Of a DNA stretch of 64,000 bases, positions 11,190 to 25,149 are shown piece by piece (the first letter of the stretch is position 1; the number at the start of each line of letters is the position of its first letter). The notes below the pieces were generated by a model that was not told the origin of the DNA, made no database searches, and saw only the letters and a program-made list of their open reading frames with translations. The stretch covers positions 27,765,457-27,829,456 of the forward strand of contig OW388290.1 in NCBI GenBank assembly GCA_936450465.1, given 5' to 3'. A program made the position numbers and the translations under genes. This stretch comes from Gibbula magus (taxonomy: Eukaryota; Mollusca; Gastropoda; Trochida; Trochidae).

Positions 11190-11395
11190 ATAATGGTACC
11201 AGATGTTGAGTTTGAGGACCTGGTTCTGCTCGTCCACGTCCAGTATCTGTATGAGAGACAGACTGAAGTACACCATGAGGATGTCACTGTACACTGTGAC
11301 AGGTCTGCCCTGTTTCCCCACGTCATCGTACCTCGTCAACAGGTGTTTGATCAGCAGCTTCTCCGTGGATGCTGTTCTTAAGGGTGGCAGCTCAC
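11190..11395 (-). CDS. nAChR-like subunit, exon 2: N-terminal helix and first beta strands of the ligand-binding domain
   Basis: This internal exon of 206 nt follows a TATTCCAG acceptor (AG at 11,397-11,396) and ends at a GTAAGT donor (11,189-11,184). It starts in phase 1 and ends in phase 0. The 68 whole codons read ELPPLRTASTEKLL, then an alpha-helix segment (LIKHLLTRYDDV), then GRPVTVYSDILMVYFSLSLI and DVDEQNQVLKLNIWYHY. The pattern RYDD, then hydrophobic beta strands, then DVDE.NQ.L..N.W is the hallmark start of a nicotinic receptor extracellular domain, with W91 (numbering from the exon-1 ATG) just before loop D. The ligand-facing Trp of loop D itself falls two residues into the next exon. 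Open frames on the opposite strand here are shadows. Confidence 0.93.
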
Positions 11396-12284
11396 CTGGA
11401 ATAGGTCAGTGGTTCATTATTCCGTTAAAGTGTTTCAGTCATATGAGAAAAGGTTTATCAGTATTACAGGCCGTTGGCTCCTTTATAGTAACAGTAGTGT
11501 TCGTACAGTTACAATGGCAATAAACAGACATTTGACCTTCAGTTAACAGAGAATCGTTAACATTTATGAGCTAATTAAATTTAGTCATGTGAAGTCTATA
11601 TCATATTCCGAGATCGTACATCTGCAATGCACGAAAACGACATTTCAAGTAAGCTATAGGAGCACAACGAGTCAGCCAGTAAAGGACTCCGTGACTAGCA
11701 CCGAATTACTTTGGTTGACTTATTTTGAAATCCAGACTCTCAAATAAAAGCCTAGGCAAGTCTATAACAAGACCAGTTTCAGTAAGAGGTGTAAGAGGAT
11801 ATTTTAATTATATTTCGATTTTTAAAAACGTCCTTCATTTGATTGCAAACGGCGCCAACTGGCTACGGTGTTCTTAGAGTCTGTCAGCATTGGTTTGGAC
11901 AAAGGGTGTTACTTCGAAGCGTTGTCCGTTAAAGCATTGCAGAGGAATCGCGACATTCAGACTTAACCTAAATAACAGAGGTTGTAACTTACACAGTAGA
12001 GTAAGATTGAAATACACATTAAACCTGGTTAGAAAATGTCACGCAGCATGGTCTTCCCTTCACGAAATTAACGTATTTCCAATATGTCAAACTAATCACC
12101 TCCCATACCTAGCGGAAATGATTAATGATATCAACACCAACTGTTATATGGGGGGACCAGTGGAGTTTCACAATATTTGGAAATAAATAGAAATATTTGC
12201 TTGATTGCATTATGTTTTTAATAAACGAATTAATATTTGACATGACCTCACGTATACGAGAGATTGTTTAATCAGTTTGTCTAC

Positions 12285-12445
12285 TTTTTGTCTACATTTC
12301 TTTAAGAAAACCCCATTCTCTTCCCACAGTTTGCTCCCTTCATATTTGCTATCGGAACCTCTGTTATATTTAGGCTTGATTAATATTGATGATCTTGGTT
12401 TGTTGCAAAATAAATTAGTTGTGCAATCACCGACCTTGTTTCAAA
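12285..12445 (+). repeat. Interspersed repeat fragment, same family as at 59.9 and 60.4 kb
   Basis: The run CATTCTCTTCCCACAG, then CTCCCTTCA, CCTCTGTT, AGGCTTGA and, near the end, TTAGTTGTGCAATCA(G/C)CGAC occurs in the same order at 59,935-60,075. It is a diverged dispersed repeat of unknown class with no coding content that I can support. Confidence 0.5.
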
Positions 12446-15400
12446 TTGAGCATTCCCTAACTGTCGAAATCATTAGAATTGCTTCATCTGTGAGATGTGT
12501 ACATGTGGTTTACAACACAGAATTCGGTCGCAGATGTAAAACGATGGGACAAAGATGAAGACGTAGACATGTTGCAAATTTCAACCGCCAAGAGAGTATA
12601 GTGAAATATCGTCTAAATATAACAGAAGTTACGATTGACAATTTGAAGGGGTTAACTACTGCGTGAAGAGAAATTAACATCACATGATACTGACAGCTTT
12701 TTACTAGAACAGACTATTTTTAACTTACCAGATTTACATATCCTAGCGTTTGGCAAATACAATTTATATATTGTTTATGTTCAAATACATCAATTGTTAG
12801 CTGATAAAACACCATTAATTACAAAGATCATTTTAACAACTTTCGCGTTAACTCAAGTTATTTGTCTAGTACGCCAGTGTAAAGACTATGTAAATGTCAG
12901 GTTTGACGTGCTGAAATTCCTCTAATTTCTAACTGCACTAGAGATAAGTGAAGAGCTTCCTTGTAATGGTTTTGTACCATTACTAACCTGAAGGACTCCA
13001 CTTCCCTCGCTTTATCCACTTGTATGCTCTCGATATAGAGCGACTAATTCCTTCGTTTAGAATACATGAAAAACCTACATTGATCGCAACATTAGAAGTC
13101 GTAAAGTACGAGAACGAATTACACTTATACAGATCGATAGAAGAGCTCAGTGCCGCGTACTATAATGCACAGATAGCTTCGTTTGTTATGTATTATGACT
13201 GGATTATATATCGTAGAGGGATGCCTATGTATATACGTATGCCGGGATAAAAACTTCTCCATGAACTCAAGATGTAACAAATTCTGGTTCAGTGGTTCCT
13301 ATATGAACGTAACTGGCTTCTGATTCCGACAATGCTTTGTATGATATATCATCCCAGACTTACGATTACCAACATCATACTCGCCAACATTATATTAAAG
13401 CCCTCATTCGGATAGCGTTATTACGTTTTATATGCCCAAGGGGTAAGAAGAGAACCCCAAGCGGAGATTAACGATCTGAGGTTGTCAGTTGGACTGCTTT
13501 CATCATGCGCTAGAGCCCCGTTCTTCCAAGAAGTGTAACGATGATACCCAAAGCATAATAGAATCAAACTGCACCAGAGCGGAACCAATGCATGCCGACA
13601 GTTAGAGATTGCTGTCGGAGACGATCTGCCCTGCGATACTTTTCCCATTCAGTAAGGGGAGTGTTGTGACAGGAGATGATGCCAGTTTACTCATGTTTCG
13701 GGCACTATCTGGGAATCAATGATATCATCCAATTGAAATGTTTCTGGGGATGTATGGAGAAATGCTTCCGACGGCGTCGATAAAAGTGGCGTCGATGTTT
13801 GATACATGCGATATGTTGAGTAAATTGAGGTGGTGCCGGTGGAGCAGATGTCAAAGGTCAAGACCCCCGACCCAGCAAGATCATGTTAAATGATGCAAAC
13901 ACAATGACATTTCGCCGATGATGTGTTCGCAGGGTTGAGCACAGCTTGATTGGTGTTATTGTACTGTTGGGATTATTTATGCGCAATGGGCTGTCTATAT
14001 TCGAGCTCAGAAGACAATAAAGCAGGTGATAACTTACTATATAAAACTCGGTGACTATAAAACCTGTGAAGCTTTCGTTCCGTCTTCACGAATAATTCAT
14101 TAATATACCGACGCGACATTGTGGATAACAAACTCTTATTTTGATTTATTCAGTCGTGTCTGGCATGAATAGCATTATATTGACCATAAAGATTTACGAA
14201 CTTTCCTAACCCATGTACACGATAGGATATGCTTAGAGAAAAGCTAATACAGTTGAATCTTGTTTTATTCATAACGTATTTACAGTCATCAAAAGTTAGA
14301 TTCACAAACTGTTCTACTTATTTCCCATTAAACTAATTTCATGTTCTTCTTCTCTTTGAGGCGACGCTGCAGACGTATTGAACACTTACATCCTGATGGA
14401 TGGACGTATAATTCCGGATGTTCTGACAACAATGAATGTTTTATTTTCGCCCGAAAACGCTACTTAATCACATATTTCTTCTCGGTAGCTGATGTTCATA
14501 CATTTGAAGACTCTGTACGTCAAAGTCGCTATTACCAATATTCAAAGCTGAAGGATTACGCCCGAACACGGTGCATTGAAAGTACAAGAAAGTTGGAAAA
14601 TTAACTGTCAAGAAGTTATAAAAGCTTCAACGACTCAGGGAGTGCCAAGCAGAAAACTAACATCTAACCTTTATAATTGCTTTCATCGACTCTCGTACAG
14701 GCTTGTGTGTGAGTGATGGGCGGGCAAACAGAGGCACTACGATAGGCTAATGAACAAGTCAATTGACGCAATCCTTACTCTCGCATAAATCATAACGAAC
14801 GCGTGAGAACTCAGTCGGCAGTGCAGCGTCTTACCCAATATACAATTGAACATGTACAAAACTGACAGAATACAACTTAGAATGCAACTGTCGATATACC
14901 GTGTGCTTAACTGATGAGATTCATAAATCTTGGCGTGAAGACAAGGGATAAAAAAAAACAGGACTTTAAAACGCAAGTCTTTCGGGGACGTGATATGTAA
15001 ACATGATGCGATATGATTAATCACCAAACACGATTTCCTGAGAAGTGAATCTGTTCAGTCCTGAACTCATTAAAGGGAGAATGGTTAAGTTTTGGAAATG
15101 TCAGAATCCATGGTAGACATGGAACGAAAAAGAAAGGTTAAAATCAAATTGCAAACTTCAAGTTGGTCTCAATTGCTTTTTTTGAGTCGGTACCCGCTGT
15201 GAATTCGAAATTAAGTGAAATGAGTGAATAGCAACTTGAATAGAACATCTCTTGAATCCATAAAATGTGTCATGTAACATAATTTAACACCACCATACGT
15301 CGCACTCGTGAATATACTGGACATAACGGTTCAACTTAATAATTACTATTTTCAAAAACTATCACTCATCCAAAGGATAATTAGATTTCTTGCTAACGCG

Positions 15401-16365
15401 TCACGTCATATGAACTTTAAGCTGCATTGTATACCAGGATTAGTCAATATTACTGTTAACCAATGCATGCTATAAAACAGGAAACAGAAAACATAGAACA
15501 GTCATCATAAATGCCATATTTGCGTTTTATGTTTTAGACATACAGATAACTTACATGTATAATGACAATATATATGTTGTTGATAAGAAAACGCGTTTGC
15601 GAAGGACAAGGTAGAGCTTAATAGATGAGCGGCTTACTTTTGCCTGTGTCTCTTTGACTGTGAATTGCAAGAAAAGTGTCTGTCTATACAACTTCGTACA
15701 CTTTGCATATACAGAGATAGGAAATGTCAGAGCATTCGTGAACTATGCAAGTATTTGAATGACAATTGGTAAAGACGAGTCCGAGGTAGGAGCAATAACA
15801 TAACATTTTAGAATTATTGTATTTACACGCACGTGTTTATATATGAGCTTACACGTAGTCATGCATTCTAGCTATGTATATATGTATAGTTTGCTACCTT
15901 TGTTATTTCACAGAGAACTCTTACAATGAAATATGACATCACATGCACTGACATATCGATAAACAAGTAAACAAGCCTTACAGAAATAGAAGAACGATGT
16001 TGAAATGTGTGTGAATCAATGTCGACTGTGAGTAGACGTTATATAGACATATCTTATATGCGGCCTATTTTTGTGCTGGCATCTATGGCAACATCACGAA
16101 ATCTAGATGGGGTTTATCTTTCAAACGTAATAACCTTTCCATGTTTTCAAGTAAAAGTTATGTGAGAAGTTTTGGACAAATGAATATGCATAACTAATAC
16201 TAGCATAATGTGAAGTAAAGTTGTTGTTTGGAATCTCTGACAACAAAACTATATAGAAAGAACATATCAGCTACAGGAATATTATGTGACTAAACGAATT
16301 AAAATAAACCTGTTGCCATGAAATAGCAAAATACCATTCAATACCTTATATCAGTGGCTGATCCA

Positions 16366-16392
16366 GGGGGGGGGGGGGGGGGGGGGGGGGGG
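16366..16392 (+). repeat. Uninterrupted run of 27 G
   Basis: A homopolymer of 27 G follows GTGGCTGATCCAG and precedes TGTTGAGGATATTTTGGCGGG. The flank GTGGC(G/T)GATCCAGGGGG resembles the end of a degraded repeat seen in many invertebrate genomes (from general knowledge; not checked). The run could form G-quadruplexes and its length is likely to vary between animals or reads. Confidence 0.9.
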
Positions 16393-17688
16393 TGTTGAGG
16401 ATATTTTGGCGGGTACAATTTTGGAGCACCAAAAACGCGAAATCTTTATGTTCATGGCAACATCAAACTTCTTCGTTCATGGAAATGTTCATGAACGAAT
16501 AAGTATAGCTTCGGGACAAATGGTTCCTAAGGAATAGGCAGGAGGACAGAGACACAGACGACGATGCGAATGCTTAGTTATGTGCGCGGTGATTTTTAAA
16601 AACGGTCAAACAAGACATACCAGATATTGAAGCGAGTCAACTACACACAAGGTTACTTTATAGTCCAGTCATCACATCTTTGCATTGTATGAGTTATGAT
16701 TTTAATAGCGCTTAACTGTCTGAGACAACGACCTGTCTTCATAATAGACGTGGGATTTGGTTGTTGGTTTCAAGATAAAGTCTTCTAAATGTCTAAGACA
16801 AGCATTTGACTCAAGGCAACATACATGATATTCATATTAAAGAGCTTACAAATAAAATGGTCGTTAACTCTTTTGTTCTCAGTATCATCAGCATTTGGGT
16901 AAATGACACATATTTTAACCTCTGAGTTGCGTAATTGTTTTTCGAACCTTTGGACTTGATTGTTACACAATACACGATTGATTAATGTTGCATTCGTTTG
17001 AAAAACACTGCTGACGAAACAAAATGTTCTCTTTAATTGTCGTCAAAGAAAAAGGTAACTAAAAAACATGAGTAGAACAAATTTAATACATTTTTGGGAC
17101 GTCAAAGATTAGAAAAAACAGTAACACAGATTTTTTACATAGGCAAGAAAGGAGAAAGTCTTAGTTTGACGATAATCGGATCGAATTGTTAACGGTAGAA
17201 AAATTAAATTTTGCTGCTTGTGTCTGCTTGCAAGATGAGAATTCAGATGAGAAAGAAAAGGGAATATCAGTTTTCTGTGATAATATTCTATCTTGTTGTT
17301 TTCATGTAGAAACGAGTAGCCCGGTTTCGTTTTTGCATTCAGTTACAGTTTACAATCGTGAGTGTGTGGAATGTCTATTTCCAAGGATACTTACGGTTTC
17401 ATATCTAGCATTAACGGATCAAACATTTCTAGGGACAACTAAACGTTACCTTTAAATCAGGCGGTAACATCAAGGTTTATGTGCATTTGTGTGCTTTATG
17501 TTTGCAAAAGAAATTGTTAAGAATGAAGAATGTGATACTACGGAGACTAAATGAAAACTGTGAATCTGATGTTGGGAAAGGATTTAGTTAACCTCCTTTA
17601 ATGCAGCATCTTATCAGGGAAAACGCTTCGATGACCATGATGAACCCATATCCGGTTAGGAGGAGACACCTTCCTACTCGTAAGTGCG

Positions 17689-17880
17689 TTAAATAAGCTG
17701 ACTGCTCAGTAAGTGATGGACGAGTGATGTGTAGAGGAAGGGACATGTGCTGGAGACCACCAGGGCAGTTCTCTTGTTGCCATCCTGGCCTCCATCACTC
17801 ACTGTGTCTGTGATCATAACGTGCAGGTCCGCCTCCAGATAGCGCGAAATGGACTGCAGTCTCTTACACGTAACTCAGGC
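17689..17880 (-). other. Candidate coding fragment (YLEADLHVMITDT)
   Basis: The minus-strand frame is open from about 17,880 to a TAA at 17,691-17,689 and reads RLQSISRYLEADLHVMITDT, then VSDGGQDGNKRTALVVSS, in less AT-rich DNA. A CTGCAG acceptor (17,859-17,854) and a perfect GTGAGT donor (17,802-17,797) would bound a 51-nt exon of 17 codons. The phrase SISRYLEADLHVMITD faintly resembles the BRCT-like N motif of DBF4 (fold back, then V/I-x-ITD). That is a guess from shape only. It lies within the receptor's inferred first intron on the same strand and could equally be a mobile-element or pseudogene scrap. Confidence 0.25.
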
Positions 17881-18461
17881 TCAGCGACTTAAAGATAATA
17901 TGCAGCTGGTAACGGTCTTCTTCCCTTAAGAGAGACAACTTAACGATAATGCTCAGAATATTGACTCCCGTGACACCCTGAAATTGACCATCAATTTACC
18001 GTTCTCGTAAACGCAGACCGGCATGACAGCGAAGTTACCGTTCCTGCCTGCTACAATCTGTGATTTGGCTTTTCTGTTTGAAGTAGTCCAACAAGAAAAA
18101 GCTTTCTCTTGGATTTCATTGTCCATCAGTGGATTAAACTTTTTTGCATTTTTACGCGATGTCTTTGAAATGGAATTCTGTCGGCATTGCTCCTGGCGGA
18201 CATAAATTTTCCAACTTCAATAACACTATTTTCGCCGGAGATATGATTGCAGGCTATTACAGGTCGACCCATCGGTGCTTGGCCCAGGAGAACATGTTTT
18301 GGATTTTATGAAACTTTCCTTTAAACTCTTCCTGTTATCACATAACCACTGTAGATATATGTTTCGTCTCTCAAACTTTAGCCCCCCAAAAATAATGTCA
18401 TAACTCTTTTAAACATGGACAATATCATGAGGAATATTTAAAATTCAAATATCTTATATAA

Positions 18462-18673
18462 GTTATAACGTTCAGTGGAGGGTGACATCGTAATTTATCA
18501 GACCCTTGTTGGATATACACTGACAATGCACAGGACAAAAAGTGCTGGAATCTGCTTGCCGGATCCTTCCGGATTCTCCCAAAAATTAGCGGATCTAATC
18601 CGGCAAACGGATTCCACCACTTTTTGTCCTGGGAGGATTTACAATGTCAGACGAACAAACTGAATGTTATAAC
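18462..18673. mobile_element. Foldback MITE-like element, 212 bp
   Basis: Outer inverted ends: GTTATAACGTTCAGT (18,462-18,476) and ACTGAATGTTATAAC (18,659-18,673), 14 of 15 matching. Inside are a second pair of 33-base arms, 18,532-18,564 and 18,598-18,630, differing at three positions and starting AGGACAAAAAGTG. The element is non-coding; the open frame across it is an artefact of the palindrome. No clear target-site duplication is visible. A non-autonomous DNA transposon is the likely class. Confidence 0.75.
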
Positions 18674-21600
18674 GTATTTATCTTACCGCATGTCTCAAAA
18701 TATCATTAAAAAAAACAAAGAACAATTTTGACAGAAAAAAGCTGATCGATCGACAAAATATGACCTTTTACTTGTGTCACGTGACATGGAATGATTGACG
18801 TGGATGTATGCTTTATTCATGTTGCGGGATATAAAACATTTATCACCCTCTGGAAGATTTATATATGGTTTTTTATATGTGTTATGGTCACGTGTACTAA
18901 TCAGGGTTCGACATTCTTTATGAGGTAGGATAATATGTTTTGTAAGATACGTGAATCATAGAACTCATTATTACATCATACTTAGACGTCCTTGCCCGTG
19001 GCACCCATTCACAACACTGTCCTATTCATTTTGGATATCAGGACTCTTTAACTGATACACGGACACTTTCAAAATCGCTTTTAAACAAGAATAGTTACAC
19101 TTTATCAACGATAAAGGCCAAAGGCCTCGGACCGGGGCCTCTCGGTCATACTGTCCTGCTATTACCCGATGCAACTCGGAAATTATCGTAGAATCTATTA
19201 CATATATTCGAAAGTGACAACATATTTATTTATGACACAACGTTGTCTCCTCCGGTACGCATCTCCATTCATCAATAACAAAAACGTAGGTCCGGTACTC
19301 GCACAGAAAAAAGTTGTTGAACAAAGCTGAACATACAGTAATAAACGGCAATTCACCACTCACCTCATAATGAGTGACTTGTCATATTGTGTAAGTGTCA
19401 TTGATGTCTTTTCCCGAGTTGTCGGAAATATAATGAACAAGACACTTCATAGTGCTAGCCTGAAGGAACAATAACTTTGCTAAAAAAAACAAGAAATACA
19501 TGGTTCCAAGTACGTGCTCATAAAGGTCGAGGAGGAAGGAGGAATATTCATGTTAATTTTGTATTCGGGTTTTCACGTTTCATAAATGGTATCTTCTCAA
19601 ATCTAAGCGAGCAAGTATGAAGCAGCAATTGAATAAAACATTGTTCAATACTTGTGACATCGTGCTATGTGTTTGAGTGATCTTGACACTACACATTACA
19701 GAATAGGGACATTTCCAATGCTTATTCATTGAAGTTCGACCAATTGACTAAAGTTTTCTTTTATGAAAGTATGAATAATAAATGTATCATATGAACATTT
19801 CTAAATCCCTGACTCTGACATTACCGACACTTTCCATACTTTCTGTTTTGTAAGCATGTACATGTCAACATTTATACTATAAATACTTTACATGTATAAT
19901 TTCTTTTTAAAATGATAAAGAGCCAGGTTAAACTGATACATATGAATCTAACAAACGAACCCTGATTTACTACACCTATAATATTTTCATTATGTTTTGG
20001 GTTTGATGAATTCTTAAGACAGTGTATAAAACTCCTACCGACCTCGCCTTAACCCTTTCGCACATAAAACATGAATATCTCGGACTAACGGCCTCGGCGT
20101 TCATCTAATTAAAACTCAATGATCTCAATCGTTAACTATTCAGCATAAAAGTTAAACCACAACTTGTCTCATCGAACGTCATAAGGCAAATACTAGATAA
20201 CAAATTTTAATTATTGAAGATCAGAAATACTGTCACACAAAAGAGCAGTTTATGGAATACTTCATCATTAAGCAGTAATTCATGCACACATCCGTCCATG
20301 CCCTGATTGCATCAATGGTAATACAGTCTCTCAACTGCGCTATTGTGATGCATGCACCGACGACTGGTGTGTTCAAATAGCTCCGTTGTTCCTCGTATGC
20401 TCACAGTCAATACATCGTGCAGACTCCTTTTGTACATGGTTATCCTGTGTTTGTTCCGACTATATTTAGTTTATCAATAACAAAGCTCCATACATCGGGT
20501 TTTGCTTATGAATACCCAACTCATCGAGAAAAAGAATGGATATGGACATGTAGTGTTTACTCTACGCATGGATTGAAGAATAAAAATCCAAAGTTTGTTC
20601 GGAAGTACATTTACACGACACGTACGTATAGAGTGAGTATCAATTTCAGATGTTCACATTTTACGAGTGGAGTGTGTTCGAGTTAGTGACTGAGTTTGTT
20701 ATGTTCAATTGATGGAGAATTTTCAACAGCGTTTAAGAATTAGAATCCTCACTTCATTAAAGTCATTAAAGTTTCCTTGATTAAAAATTGATTTTTGCAA
20801 AACCTAGACTGTCGAAAGCGAAAGACAATAGCAACTCCTCGCAGGAAAAATAACACTTAGAAATAGTCACTTTAGAGTAGACGTGTTAATGCATCTGCTA
20901 TATAGTGTTGATACAAATGAGGTGTTTTTCAAAACATTTGTTTAGTCTTCCAAGTTACAGGCACTCTTTATCGTAGGATGAAATAAAAAGTTTGCAACTC
21001 TCTATTTGTAATGCCCAATTGAAGTGTATATGTCCTCTCTCTACTTTCGGTGGATTTACATTGTCGCAAAGGTGTGTATACCACGCATCTTATCGGTTTC
21101 AATGATTGCCTAAAGCTCGAGCTTCCCTTTAATTTGCAATTGCTTGACATACGTGGCAGGACCTCCCAACAGATGTGACGGTGCTGAAGTTTAAACCCCA
21201 GCATTTCTGTATTCATTGACACGGATGTCAGTTAAACTCCCAACATTGTAGGAAAGTAATGAACAAGTTCTTGATTTATGCGCGTAGTGCGTTGTGTAAG
21301 ACGGTTCTGACCGCGCCGAGACCTGGGGCTAAGGGTAACACAAGGGCAGAAGCTTATTGTGTCGGGCTCTGGAGCCTTGAAATCCAATATGTGGCTCCTC
21401 TCGACGGAGTAGATCTCTTCGAGCAGTCATCTCCAGCTTAGTGTAGCCATAGCATAGGCTAAATGATCTTTTGAATGCAGCCCTTGACATCGCTTTCCAA
21501 TCGAAGTTGGATCATAACAGAGATGGGTGATCAATGAGTGATATGGGTTTCACACAGTCATGGGTAGGGAACATTGACTTAATAATATATATGATGCTGT

Positions 21601-23529
21601 GACATCGGCAGCTGAACTCGAGCCTATCACAAAGATACGTGCATCAATTTAGTCATTGGATTCCATACAATTTAGTACATCTCTTAAACCCGATTGTCAA
21701 TAACTGGAACCGTGGCTTTAACTGAACACGTGGAGGATTCGAGATGGCCCGAGCGGGTATAACGTGCTTGGAGATCATAAAGATTAGAGATTTCAATCTG
21801 ACATTGCCTGGATTTGGTTATGCAAAAGGGCAGATATTTCCATTTATCGACCACAAATGTATTCGGAAATATAACACCAGAACTATTCTGAAGCATATCG
21901 TATGAAAGCTATGAATATATCTCACTGTTTGTACAGGCCTTGAGTCGCTTGTCTCTCTTCCAATGGTTAACAATTAATGCGAGTGTGCAGCATCATGAAT
22001 CAGCATAGATAAAACACTCTTGATGAATGCTATTTACATAAGTTGATCGATATAATAACCATTATCATCTTCACATGTGTTATGACACTAATATCATTCT
22101 CAGCTGCTAAAAGGCACCTTGTTTTTTCCCTGGAACAAAATTTTCACGTTTGTTTTCATATTAACCTTGGAAATATACAATGTGCACTATTACAAAATAC
22201 AAACTCACAACTTGAGTCATAGTGTTAAATCATTATGAACAGTGCTTTACCCAGTGTGCACATATTCATATTCCGAAGGATTAAGTATTCCTGTATATTA
22301 TATTGTCATAATATTAATGCAACCAATGTATACTTCCTTACTTATAATTACTGACTGAAATGAGCGGGCACGCTCCTGTCACCTATTGTCTTAGGAGCAA
22401 AGTTGGAATGTCAATAAGCACACAGACAAATATTCCTGAAATTACCTATATGAAAGAATATAATCAGTAAACCGTTTTAGCCAGCTAATATTCAATACCA
22501 ATTTGAAGAATGTAATGGATACTGGTTATATTTAGACGATTTTAAAGGTACATAATTTCAAGCGGTCCCTGAGTTTTGACAAAGAGGACGTATGCTACTA
22601 ATTTGAAATTACAGGGAGAAAACTGAAAAAAGGGAGGACATGCTCCTTCAATGGTTGCTATATTGAGGCCTGGGTTCACTTTTCACATGTCCCTGTATAG
22701 ATGCACCACTTGGTAACTAAGTCAATGAAAAGAATGTAAAAATAAACAGTATACAGTACAATATAGTTAACTGATAGCATTGAACCTACTGTTGCAACCC
22801 TTCGATACACTCGCCAATCAATTAGCACAAATTATTTAGAGAAAACTCGCACTCACGTCACAGGTCATAAGAGAAAAAGGAAGAAGGGTCAATATCTTCC
22901 TACGCTTAACGGATATCCGCGGGACAATGAGAGAAGCAACATCTAATTAGTCCGAGTTTAAACGAGTTGCACTGAAGTTTGTTTCACACCTCCCATTCAT
23001 ATACAGCTATTCAATAAATCTTCTGGTGATTCTGTAGTGGCACATCCATATTTCAGTTGTTTCATGTAATGCATTTTGTCGCCATTAACAAGATAGGTAC
23101 CTTTTTATCCTAATTGCAGTTTCGTTATTGAAGCAAACTTAATAAGTTCTTAAGTCATGTTATCAAACCCTAGACAATTTTTAAAAACCCAGACAATTCA
23201 TTAAATATTGATTTAAATCTTTCCTTTCAAGAAGGGAACCAATAGTGTGAGTCTGAATTAGAAAACACTGACCCTGCATGCACATGTCACGAATGATCTT
23301 AATCGAAGTCTTAATCGATACCAATGTAGTTAATTGTTGATCGAAATAATTTACACCGAGGCGGCAATTAGCATACATTTTTAATGGACAGTGCCAAATG
23401 TTAACCCTAAACGAATCACTTCGCTATCCAAATATATCGACTATGAAGAAATAATTAATTTTCAAAACGAAGGAATCATATGTCAATTTGAAAATATGAG
23501 ACGGTTCAATTGCACCAAGAGAACATCAG

Positions 23530-23758
23530 GAGATGAGAGCCGGATGGTAGGATGGGTCAATTTGTGCTTGGATGGAATGAACCTGGCGCCGGGTCACTCC
23601 TTAAACAGTACTATACAGTGTACAATCAAAGATTCATCAGAAGGAGTCTCCAAGCCCAGTGTTCAAGGATCGACACAGCCAGTACAGCTAGACTTGATGA
23701 AGACGAGAAAAGACCTCGCTGGTTCAGTCAGACAGCAACCTCTGGCAGTGTTTATTAA
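23530..23758 (+). other. Candidate coding segment in two overlapping frames
   Basis: This patch is distinctly less AT-rich than its surroundings and stays open in two plus-strand frames. The more protein-like frame reads LGWNEPGAGSLLKQYYTVYN, then QRFIRRSLQAQC, and ends DEDEKRPRWFSQTATSGSVY before a TAA at 23,756-23,758, resembling a cytoplasmic C-terminal tail. The overlapping frame gives 130 codons (23,391-23,783). No acceptor with a good pyrimidine tract precedes either. I do not recognise a family; a last exon, a retrocopy fragment or chance are all possible. Confidence 0.28.
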
Positions 23759-25005
23759 CAGCTTGCTTATCATTTTCATGTGATCGGGATTCAATTTCTA
23801 TTTCAATTTCATTAGTTTTGGAAGAAGTTTAAGTTTACACATAAAATGTTACCTACATCCTGCAGCTAATATCAATACCTTATTAATAAAATATTTATTA
23901 ACTTTAAGATACCGAAAACGTTAGAGATAACAAGTATTAATTCACCTAGTGTATTTGTACAGTCAGACCTCGTATATCTGGAAACAAGGTCAGCCACACG
24001 ATAGTATTTTAAGACGGGTAAGGTATATACAAAACATTACAATCAAAGATCGACAACAAACACCAATGGGTTTTAGGGCTTTAGAGTAAATTGAAATTTA
24101 TCGTTTTCGTCATTTATAGCTTATCACCTGAATAGCTTACCTAAATTGGTAAAATAAATATTTACAAGTACATTCACCTCATATGGTTTCCAGGACGATA
24201 TCCAAATAGACTTTTAGAAAGATATTATTTTCTTTTCACTATTGCCCACACTGTAAAATTACTTTTTTCGTATTTCACACTGTAACAGGAAGCAGTCTTT
24301 GAACTCTATGCAGACTCTAGGAGCAGTATTACATTAAGGCGGTTACAGCTAACTCCATCACTCTGTGATTCCAGATAATGCAATATGCCTTTTGGGAATG
24401 GATTTTAGCCTTTGAGGTTTCAGAATCGAAATAACATTACCTGATTGGCTTTAGTTACATTATTTTTAGTTCGAAGCATTGCTATAAGAAACAACATGTC
24501 AGTAGATTTTAATGCTGAATTGACATTGTACGTAATTATGAATGATCACGAATTGAAAAGGATTCGTGAATATTAATAGTTTTTAGAAGTCTCCCCAACG
24601 CTTGATGTCAATGTTGGTTCTCCCGAGATCTCGATGATTTCATAGAACCTGAAAGAGACAAAACTCGGGGTCTCTAGTTTCACACAGGGGAGATATTTCA
24701 TATGCACGAGGCACTGTGAAAACACGTAACAGTGTAAAGTTGGCGTTGATTGAGGTAAGAACTCGTTGCCATTGGTTATGTTTCCTCAGAGAATCAATTT
24801 GTATAACGACACACTGCTGTACACAATAAACGCACCAGGAGTCAACTTCACGCCTGTGATCACTGAGTGTATAAATGATTGATTCAAAGCTGAAAACCGA
24901 TTCATTCGTTTCTTCTCAGTTTAAAAAAGTTAAATTGTATTTCTCTTCCTTTACTCTTAAACGCAATCTGTAAATACTTTTTTGAGGTAATATTACCTGA
25001 TAAAT

Positions 25006-25032
25006 AAATAAAAATAAAATAAAATAAATAAG
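25006..25032 (+). repeat. AAAT/AAAAT microsatellite
   Basis: A short imperfect run of AAATA and AAAATA units within an AT-rich stretch. Confidence 0.75.
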
Positions 25033-25149
25033 ATAACAAATACTCAAAACTTGAGTAAAACTTTGATCTCATCGCTTGAGAAAGACGGTTTATTACATAA
25101 CTGAGACTGAGGTATTATCAATGAAATAAACCCTCTTAACCTTTATCGT

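Noticed and set aside
11193..11523. Plus-strand frames of 62 and 106 codons
   Set aside because: Antisense shadows of receptor exon 2 and its flank.
13421..13648. 75-codon minus-strand frame in a less AT-rich patch
   Set aside because: No recognisable protein pattern; may be a repeat fragment but not supportable.
18475..18663. 62-codon plus-strand frame
   Set aside because: Falls inside a foldback repeat; openness is due to the palindrome.
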